A stretch of 64,000 nucleotides of DNA, from positions 186,001 to 250,000 of the forward strand of contig NZ_JAFFZS010000006.1 of assembly GCF_016921115.1 (NCBI RefSeq), in the 5' to 3' direction. A program made the position numbers and the translations under genes. This stretch comes from Streptomyces actuosus. Lineage in GTDB: Bacteria > Actinomycetota > Actinomycetes > Streptomycetales > Streptomycetaceae. Shown piece by piece: positions 57,845 through 64,000 of this stretch. A model generated the notes under the pieces. It worked only from the letters and a program-made list of their open reading frames with translations. It was not told the origin of the DNA and did no database searches. Every line of letters starts with the position of its first letter. Position 1 is the stretch's first letter.

Positions 57845-58957
57845 TCAGCCGGGGGCCGTGGGGAGGGTCACCTCGAAGCGGCAGCCGCCGGGGATGTTGC
57901 GGACGGCGGTGTGGCCCTGGTGGGCCTCGACGATGCCGCGGACGATGGCCAGGCCGAGGCCCGCGCCCGCGGGGGGTGTCCGGGCGTGGCTGCCGCGCCA
58001 GCCGGTGTCGAAGACGCGGGGCAGGTCCTCCTCGGGGATGCCTCCGCAGCCGTCGGACACCGACAGCACCACGCCGTCCGCCGAGCGCTCGGCGGCGACG
58101 GCCACCGTGCCGTCGGCGGGGGTGCGGCGGATGGCGTTGACGAGGAGGTTGCCCAGGACGCGGCTCATCTCCTTGCCGTCGACCTCGACCGGCACCTGCG
58201 CGATGCGGGCGCCGACGAGTTTCACGCCCAGTTCCCGGGCGAGCGGGTCGGCGCCGGCGAGGGCGTCGCCGACCAGGTCGTACAGGGAGATCCGGGCGGG
58301 GGCGAGGGCGAGCGAGCCCGCGTGGATGCGGGACAGTTCGAACAGGTCGCCGACCATGCCGTTGAGGCGTTCGACCTCGGTGCGGATCTGGCGCAGGTAG
58401 CGGTCGGGATCGGCGGCGACGCCGTCCTCCAGAGCCTCGGCCATGGCGCGCAGTCCGGCCAGCGGCGTGCGCAGGTCGTGCGAGATCCAGGCGACGAGTT
58501 CGCGGCGCGAGGACTCCAGGGCGCGCTCCCGCTCCCGGGAGTCGGCCAGTTTGGCACTGGTGGCCGCCAGCTCGCGGCTGAGCGCGGCGAGTTCGGCGGT
58601 GGCCGGGCCGTCGGGCGCGGCGAAGGCGCCGTCGTCGCCGAGCGCGCGGGCGGCGCGGGCGAGGTCGCGGCTGCGGGCGACGACCCAACGGCCCAGCAGC
58701 AGCGCGGTGGCCAGGGACACCACGGCGGCCATGGCGACGACGGTGGTGACGACGGTCAGGTCGTGGGGCGAGAGGAACATCGCCCAGGCGACGGCCAGGG
58801 TGCCCGCCAGCATCGCGGTCACCGCGACGACGGCGACGACGCTGAGCGACGCGGTGAGGGAGCGGCGGCGGATCAGCACCAGGACGGCCGCGCCGAGCAG
58901 GCCGGCCGCGGTGGCTCCGAGGAAGGCGTAGAAGGCGATGAGCAGGATGTCGTGCAC
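57845..58957 (-). CDS. sensor histidine kinase
   Basis: 370 aa, GTG start five bases past the upstream response-regulator stop. Three membrane segments at about residues 5-30, 38-60 and 66-90 with very short outside loops, so it senses within or near the membrane. Then HAMP-like and coiled regions, the H-box ELVAWISHDLRTPLAG (His160 phosphorylated), N-box NLLVNAIRR, and GAGLGLAIV ATP-lid motif with DGCGGIPEEDLPRVF. Partner of the OmpR-type regulator encoded just upstream on the same strand. The signal is unknown. Confidence 0.9.
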   Translation of the reverse strand: MHDILLIAFYAFLGATAAGLLGAAVLVLIRRRSLTASLSVVAVVAVTAMLAGTLAVAWAMFLSPHDLTVVTTVVAMAAVVSLATALLLGRWVVARSRDLARAARALGDDGAFAAPDGPATAELAALSRELAATSAKLADSRERERALESSRRELVAWISHDLRTPLAGLRAMAEALEDGVAADPDRYLRQIRTEVERLNGMVGDLFELSRIHAGSLALAPARISLYDLVGDALAGADPLARELGVKLVGARIAQVPVEVDGKEMSRVLGNLLVNAIRRTPADGTVAVAAERSADGVVLSVSDGCGGIPEEDLPRVFDTGWRGSHARTPPAGAGLGLAIVRGIVEAHQGHTAVRNIPGGCRFEVTLPTAPG

Positions 58958-58959
58958 GG

Positions 58960-59688
<729 letters not shown>

Positions 59689-59800
59689 GCCCCCAGCGTC
59701 GCACTGCGGCGTCCGACACGGGGACGCACGGCCCGGACGTCCGCGTTTCGTAAGACGCCTGCACCCCTTATATCCCTTTCGTATCCGTAGGGTGAGAGCC

Positions 59801-60517
59801 GTGACTGCCCCATTGCCTACCTCCCCGACACCGGACGTCGACGTCGTCCTTCCCTGTCTGAACGAGGCCGAGGCCCTGCCCTGGGTGCTGGCCCGCATTC
59901 CCGCCGGGTGGCGGGCGCTGGTGGTGGACAACGGTTCCACCGACGGCTCCGCGGACATCGCCCGCAGCCTCGGCGCGACCGTCGTGCAGGAGTCGCGGCG
60001 CGGCTTCGGCGCGGCCTGCCACGCGGGTCTGACCGCGGCCACCGCCGACGTCGTCTGCTTCTGCGACTGCGACGCCTCGCTGGATCCCTCCCTGCTCGCG
60101 CCGTTCGTGCGCGAGGTGCGCGAGGACGGAGCCGACCTGGTCCTCGGGCGCCGCCGCCCGCAGGGCCGGGGCGCCTGGCCCGCACACGCCCGGGCGGGGA
60201 ACCTCGCTCTCGCCCGGATGCTGCGCCGACGCACCGGACTGCGCCTGCACGACCTGGGCCCCCTGCGGGCCGCGCGCCGCGACGCGCTGCTCGGGCTCGG
60301 GCTGACCGACCGGCGCAGCGGCTATCCGCTGGAGATGGTCGTGCGCGCAGCGGACGCCGGCTGGCGGATCCGCGAGCACGACGTGCCGTACCTGCCCCGC
60401 ACCGGTGCCTCCAAGGTGACCGGCACCTGGCGCGGCACCTGGCAGGCGGTACGTGACATGAGCCGGGTGCTGGCCGAGCCTGCCGGCGCATCCCTGACGG
60501 AAGGAACCCCCAGGTGA
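59801..60517 (+). CDS. GT2 glycosyltransferase (dolichol-phosphate mannose synthase type)
   Basis: 238 aa, GTG start. GT-A fold: DVVLPCLNEAEALPWVL, VVDNGSTDGSADIA, and the metal-binding DCDAS motif (CFCDCDASLD). The tail (YPLEMVVRAADAGWRIREHDVPYLPRTGASKVTG) is typical of GT2 enzymes that transfer sugar to a polyprenyl phosphate, with no membrane helix. First gene of an operon with DUF2064 and a methyltransferase, divergent from the two-component system. It probably loads a sugar on a lipid carrier for a surface glycan. Confidence 0.85.
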   Translation: MTAPLPTSPTPDVDVVLPCLNEAEALPWVLARIPAGWRALVVDNGSTDGSADIARSLGATVVQESRRGFGAACHAGLTAATADVVCFCDCDASLDPSLLAPFVREVREDGADLVLGRRRPQGRGAWPAHARAGNLALARMLRRRTGLRLHDLGPLRAARRDALLGLGLTDRRSGYPLEMVVRAADAGWRIREHDVPYLPRTGASKVTGTWRGTWQAVRDMSRVLAEPAGASLTEGTPR

Positions 60518-61164
60518 CCACCCTGCTCGTCATCGCCAAGGAGCCGCGGCCCGGGCGGGTGAAGACCCGGCTCACCCCGCCGTACACGCCCGCGCAGGCC
60601 GCGGAGCTGGCCGCGGCCGCCCTCGCGGACACCCTGAGCACGGTGGCGCGGACGCCCGCCTCCCGGCGCGTGCTCGTGCTGGACGGGCACCCCGGTCCCT
60701 GGCTGCCGCCGGGCTTCGACGTCGTGCCGCAGTGCGGCGGCGGGCTGGACGAGCGGCTCGCCGCGGCCTTCGCGGCCTGCACCGGGCCCGCCCTGCTGAT
60801 CGGCATGGACACCCCGCAGGTGTCGCCGGAGCTGCTCGCCGTCGACTTCGCGGACTGCGACGCCTGCTTCGGGCCCGCGCACGACGGCGGCTTCTGGGCA
60901 CTGGGCCTGGCCGCACCCGACCCGGAGCTGCTGCGCGGGGTGCCGATGTCGCGGGCCGACACCGGAGCGGTGCAGCGGGGCCGGCTGGTCGACGCCGGAC
61001 TGCGGGTGCGCGACCTCTCGCCGTTGCGGGACGTGGACACGGCCGCCGACGCCGACGCGGTCGCCGCCGAGGCGCCGCACGGCCGGTTCGCCGCCGAGCT
61101 GGCCCGCGTGCGGGTGACGGCGCGGGGCGAGGACGTCCGTGGACAGGCGGTCCCAGGACGATGA
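60514..61164 (+). CDS. DUF2064 (TIGR04282-type) nucleotidyltransferase-like glycosyltransferase
   Basis: 216 aa, GTG overlapping the glycosyltransferase stop (GTGA). The nucleotidyltransferase/GT-A pattern is LLVIAKEPRPGRVKTRLTPPYTPAQA, LIGMDTPQVSPELL, and FGPAHDGGFWALG. This family was linked with arsenosugar and glycan-type pathways, but its reaction is not firmly known. It sits between the GT2 and methyltransferase genes with 4-base overlaps on both sides, so all three act together. Confidence 0.8.
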   Translation: MTTLLVIAKEPRPGRVKTRLTPPYTPAQAAELAAAALADTLSTVARTPASRRVLVLDGHPGPWLPPGFDVVPQCGGGLDERLAAAFAACTGPALLIGMDTPQVSPELLAVDFADCDACFGPAHDGGFWALGLAAPDPELLRGVPMSRADTGAVQRGRLVDAGLRVRDLSPLRDVDTAADADAVAAEAPHGRFAAELARVRVTARGEDVRGQAVPGR

Positions 61165-61979
61165 GCACCGCACACCACCTGGTGGCGACCAAGGCCACGA
61201 CAGGCACCCGATCCGTCCCCGCCGCCTCGGACCGCTCCTGGTCCGCCGACCCCTACGCCGACGCCGTGCGCTCCGGGCGCGGCCCGCTGTTCCTGAGCCG
61301 GGGCGACGGCTGGCTGCTGCCGCTGGAGGTGGAGCGATGGTGCGCGCGGGCCGACGAGGCCGACCTCGACGTGCTGCGCCGCTGCGAGGGCTCCGTCCTG
61401 GACGTGGGCTGCGGCCCGGGACGCCTGGTGGCCGAGCTCGCCGAGCGGGGCGTCACGGCGCTCGGCATCGATGTCAGCGAGGTCGCCGTGGCCCGCACCG
61501 TGGGGCTGGGCGGGCGGGCTCTGCACCGCTCGGTGTTCGAGCCGGTGCCGGACGAGGGCCGGTGGGGCACCGCCCTCCTGGTCGACGGCAACGTGGGCAT
61601 CGGCGGCGACCCGCGCGCCCTGCTGGCCCGGGTGCACCGGCTGCTCGCGCCCGGAGGTCTGCTGATCGCCGAGACGGTCCCGGTGGACGTCGACGAACGC
61701 GTCCACGTCCAGGTGACCGACGCCCGCGGCGGTACCAGCGCGCCCTTCCCCTGGGCCCGCCTGGGCACGGCGGCGCTGCTGCGGCACGCCCGCCCGCTGG
61801 GCTGGCGTGCCGTCGATCAGTGGGTGGCCGGCGGACGCTGCTTCGTGGCGCTGCGCAGTCGCCGCAGTCGGCGCAGCCGCAGCAGGAGCAGAAGCGCCGA
61901 GCCCCCGAACAGTACGGCGCTGATCAGCAGCCAGCGCGCGAGGAAGCCGTCGGGCGACAGCCCGGTCACCGACCGGTAG
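61161..61979 (+). CDS. SAM-dependent class I methyltransferase
   Basis: 272 aa, ATG overlapping the upstream stop (ATGA). SAM-binding motif I is VLDVGCGPGRLVAEL and the acidic strand-2 end is ALGIDVS. Regions GGDPRALLARVHRLLAPGGLLI and VQVTDARGG complete the fold. The last 45 residues are Arg/Ser-rich (RSRRSRRSRSRSRS) and lie over the antisense end of the next gene, so the true C-terminus may have arisen by read-through of an original stop. The substrate is probably the product of the preceding glycosyl enzymes. Confidence 0.82.
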   Translation: MSTAHHLVATKATTGTRSVPAASDRSWSADPYADAVRSGRGPLFLSRGDGWLLPLEVERWCARADEADLDVLRRCEGSVLDVGCGPGRLVAELAERGVTALGIDVSEVAVARTVGLGGRALHRSVFEPVPDEGRWGTALLVDGNVGIGGDPRALLARVHRLLAPGGLLIAETVPVDVDERVHVQVTDARGGTSAPFPWARLGTAALLRHARPLGWRAVDQWVAGGRCFVALRSRRSRRSRSRSRSAEPPNSTALISSQRARKPSGDSPVTDR

Positions 61980-62314
61980 CGGTCCGCGACCCGGCCGCTG
62001 ATCAGCGGGAACCACACGAGCAGCAGCAGCCCCGACAGCACCGCCGGCACACGCACGTACACGGCCAGCTCCCGGGACCCCGCCGCACCGAACGTCTGCA
62101 CGACAGCGCGGTCAGCCACCGAGTAGAGCGGCAGCAGCACCAGGTCGTGCAGGAGTGCCGCTCCCACGAACCACAGCAGGATGCCGAACCAGTCTCCGTC
62201 CAGCAGGCGCACGCCGGCGTATCCGGCGAGGGCGAAGGAGCAGGCCAGCAGGAGCAGGTGCAGGGGGCTGCCGAGCGGCGGCAGACGCCGCAGCAGTTCC
62301 GGTCGCCGGGTCAT
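61817..62314 (-). CDS. small membrane protein coupled to the molybdopterin oxidoreductase
   Basis: 165 aa, ATG overlapping the oxidoreductase stop (TGATG). Four hydrophobic segments: LHLLLLACSFALAGYAGV, WFGILLWFVGAALLHDLVLL, VPAVLSGLLLLVWFPLIS, and WLLISAVLFGGSALLLLL, with a His-Asp (LLHDLVLLP) in the second. Basic C-terminus. Its last 163 bases overlap the methyltransferase gene tail-to-tail. Possibly a membrane anchor or quinone-side partner for the oxidoreductase. Confidence 0.7.
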   Translation of the reverse strand: MTRRPELLRRLPPLGSPLHLLLLACSFALAGYAGVRLLDGDWFGILLWFVGAALLHDLVLLPLYSVADRAVVQTFGAAGSRELAVYVRVPAVLSGLLLLVWFPLISGRVADRYRSVTGLSPDGFLARWLLISAVLFGGSALLLLLRLRRLRRLRSATKQRPPATH

Positions 62315-63555
62315 CACAGGTCTCCGAACGTCATCCGGGCCACCCATTTGGTGTTCATCACACCGGGCGCCCCGGGCACGATGACACGGGCCGGGTGGCC
62401 GTGGTCGAGGGTGAGGGGCTCGCCGTTGACGTAGAGGGCGAGCAGGGAACGCGCGTCGGCGACCTGGTTGTCGCGCAGGGCGGCGCTCCGGAAGGCGCCG
62501 TGCCGCTGCAGCGACTCCACGAACACGTCCGGCGGATCGCTCTCGTGGCCCACGAGCGCGGCGAGGTCGCGCAGCCGCACCCCGCGCCACCACTGGTCGT
62601 CGGTGGACCAGCCCTCCACGCAGGCGATGGGTAGCGCGACGCTGTACAGCGGCATCCGCATCAGGTCGGCGCGGGAGAGGCGGACGGCCCCGGTGCGGCC
62701 GGTGACCACGAGCCGCCACGCCTCGTCGCCGGTCTCCCGCGGGTCGATCCCCGCGTACGAGGCGGTCTTGTTGATCTGGAACCCGCCGGGCCCGCTGCCC
62801 GGGTCGGCGCCGCCGTGCGGGGCGAGCAGCGCGGTCCGCCGCCAGGCCCCGCCCAGGCTCTGCCCCACGGTCGTGCCGAACAGCAGCAGCGAGGCGCCGC
62901 CGACCAGCCACAGGGCTCCGCGGCGGGAGACGGTCGGCGGATCGGGCTGCGGGGAGACCAGTTCCTCGCCCTCCCGCTCGCGCCCGCTCCTGAGGTGCCG
63001 CAGATTGCGCAGCGCCGCGGGCAGCCGCAGCGCCACGTGCAGGGCGAACGCGGCGAAGAACACCCAGGCGCCGTAGAAGTGCAGGGGGTAGAACGACCCC
63101 GGGAAGAGGTAGTCCAACTGGATGTTGAGCGCGCCGGTGGTGAACTCGAACAGCACACCGCCGACGAGGAGCAGCAGGGAGATCCGCTCCAGGGCGTGGG
63201 AGAGGGAGCGGGCCGGTGGCAGGGCGAACAGTTTCGGCACCACCGACCACAGCTTGGCCAGTACGACGGGGATGAGGGTGATGCCGAGGGTGACGTGGAC
63301 GCCCTGGGTGAGCCGGTACAGCCAGTACGGACTCGTCGGCCAGGCGAACAGGTAGAAGCCGAGCAGGCCCTTGCCGGGCGTCTTGTCGTTGACCGATGAC
63401 AGGTCCGGGTTGTAGGCGGCGTACGACAGCAGTCCCGTCACGAACAGCAGCGTGATCCCGGCGAGCAGGACGACGCCGAGCACCGAGGTGAGCCACGGGC
63501 CGCGCAGCGGGCTGCGCCAGAAGCCGGGCGAGGAGGGGAGGCGTTGGTCGTGCAT
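62314..63555 (-). CDS. membrane-bound molybdopterin oxidoreductase (cytochrome b-type helices fused to a sulfite-oxidase-like domain)
   Basis: 413 aa, ATG start. The first 200 residues hold four membrane helices with His residues suitable for heme (RLTQGVHVTLGITLIP, FYPLHFYGAWVFF, FALHVALRLPA). From about 215 the soluble part begins (SRRGALWLVG) and includes the Moco domain: the Cys ligand in ALPIACVEGWSTDDQWWRGVRL, and DHGHPARVIVPGAPGVMNTKWV, the sulfite-oxidase-like fold. It probably passes electrons from an oxidised substrate through b heme to quinone, or the reverse. Substrate unknown. Confidence 0.82.
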   Translation of the reverse strand: MHDQRLPSSPGFWRSPLRGPWLTSVLGVVLLAGITLLFVTGLLSYAAYNPDLSSVNDKTPGKGLLGFYLFAWPTSPYWLYRLTQGVHVTLGITLIPVVLAKLWSVVPKLFALPPARSLSHALERISLLLLVGGVLFEFTTGALNIQLDYLFPGSFYPLHFYGAWVFFAAFALHVALRLPAALRNLRHLRSGREREGEELVSPQPDPPTVSRRGALWLVGGASLLLFGTTVGQSLGGAWRRTALLAPHGGADPGSGPGGFQINKTASYAGIDPRETGDEAWRLVVTGRTGAVRLSRADLMRMPLYSVALPIACVEGWSTDDQWWRGVRLRDLAALVGHESDPPDVFVESLQRHGAFRSAALRDNQVADARSLLALYVNGEPLTLDHGHPARVIVPGAPGVMNTKWVARMTFGDL

Positions 63556-63670
63556 GAGACGACCGTAGGCCCCGAAGGGGCCGCCAACGGGTGCACGACC
63601 CATGACGAAACGCTGACGTCCCTGCCGGTCACCCCCCGCTCGTGGTCCACGCACCCTAGCGTTCGACGAT

Positions 63671-64000
63671 GTGATCCGTTCCCGTTACCGCGACCTGGCC
63701 GCCGTCCTGGCGGCCGTCCTGCTCGTCGTGGCCGCCGTCGTCATCGGCCGCCGCATCGAGGACTCCGACCACACGCTCTTCGTGGGCTGGCCCCCGCTGG
63801 TGGGCTCCTGGGACCCGCACGTCGGGCCGGGCACGCCGGCCGCGGTGGCACTCGCCGTCGCCGTCGTGGCGTACGGCCCCGCCGTCGCCGCCCGGCTGCC
63901 CTGGCGGGCCCTGCTGTGGGCGGCCTACGGCACCGCCCTGGCCTGGATCTGGTCGCTGGCCCTGATCGACGGCTGGCAGCGCGGTGTCGTGGGCCGGCTG
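63671..64000 (+). CDS. integral membrane protein (partial, runs off the right edge)
   Basis: GTG start at 63671, 110 codons visible, no stop in the window. An Arg-containing N-terminus (IRSRYRDLAA) is followed by a helix (VLAAVLLVVAAVVIGRR), an extracytoplasmic loop with GWPPLVGSWDPHVGPG, and two further helices (AVALAVAVVAYGPAVAA, ALLWAAYGTALAWIWSLALI). The pattern looks like a polyprenyl-phosphate-sugar glycosyltransferase or another multi-pass protein of the same glycan locus, but the diagnostic part lies outside. It diverges from the oxidoreductase gene. Confidence 0.6.
   Translation, partial: MIRSRYRDLAAVLAAVLLVVAAVVIGRRIEDSDHTLFVGWPPLVGSWDPHVGPGTPAAVALAVAVVAYGPAVAARLPWRALLWAAYGTALAWIWSLALIDGWQRGVVGRL

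Overview
The window is high-GC, densely packed DNA from an actinomycete, almost certainly Streptomyces. Supporting signs are strong third-position GC bias, many GTG and TTG starts with purine-rich ribosome sites, ATGA/GTGA-coupled operons, LuxR and LAL regulators, a DNRLRE/RHS wall protein and HxlR/OmpR regulators. I see no rRNA, tRNA, CRISPR array or intact insertion sequence.

Layout. 1-3741 (minus): three genes of a WXG/ESX-associated set. 4108-6744: a scrambled stretch with a frameshifted conserved gene, an IS5-family transposase scrap, one intact alpha/beta hydrolase, and a deletion scar where a second hydrolase and a membrane protein have lost their 5' halves and lie back to back. 6828-10177: two divergent IucA/IucC (NIS) siderophore synthetases. 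10258-14697: an unrecognised 512-aa protein, a Nudix hydrolase, and a VWA protein with its secreted partner. 14887-18800: an HxlR regulator divergent from an alanine-type aminotransferase, then a histidine phosphatase, an unknown protein and a thioesterase.

18984-31657 is a purine (urate) and glyoxylate catabolic island. It encodes 8-oxoguanine deaminase, urate oxidase, HIU hydrolase, OHCU decarboxylase, an HTH_22 regulator, hydroxypyruvate isomerase, tartronate semialdehyde reductase, catalase and glyoxylate carboligase. The enzymes look intact, but both nucleobase permeases in the island are decayed. Paired 15-bp palindromes (TTCCGnnnnnCGGAA type) 21 bp apart sit before hyi-glxR, katA and gcl, which indicates one IclR/AllR-type regulon. 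A second palindrome (TCAACAnnnTGTTGA type) sits before the urate operon and katA. The enzymes join up: urate is broken down to allantoin with catalase removing the H2O2, and glyoxylate is converted to tartronate semialdehyde, hydroxypyruvate and glycerate.

31722-40097: a zinc-ribbon protein, two coupled acyl-CoA synthetases divergent from a GAF-LuxR regulator, and a large LAL regulator. 40098-43676 is a decaying stretch with repeats, a trypsin remnant and an enoyl-CoA hydratase scrap around an AlkZ-like protein and a GNAT acetyltransferase. 43677-46418: copper genes (CopC-CopD fusion, YcnI). 47248-54083: a 2103-aa RHS/DNRLRE polymorphic-toxin-like protein with a C-terminal HExxH tip, translationally coupled to a small membrane protein. 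54157-56426: an orphan cytochrome c oxidase subunit I with a membrane partner. 56644-64000: an epimerase, an OmpR two-component system, and a glycosyltransferase / DUF2064 / methyltransferase operon convergent with a membrane-bound molybdopterin oxidoreductase pair; a membrane protein runs off the right edge.
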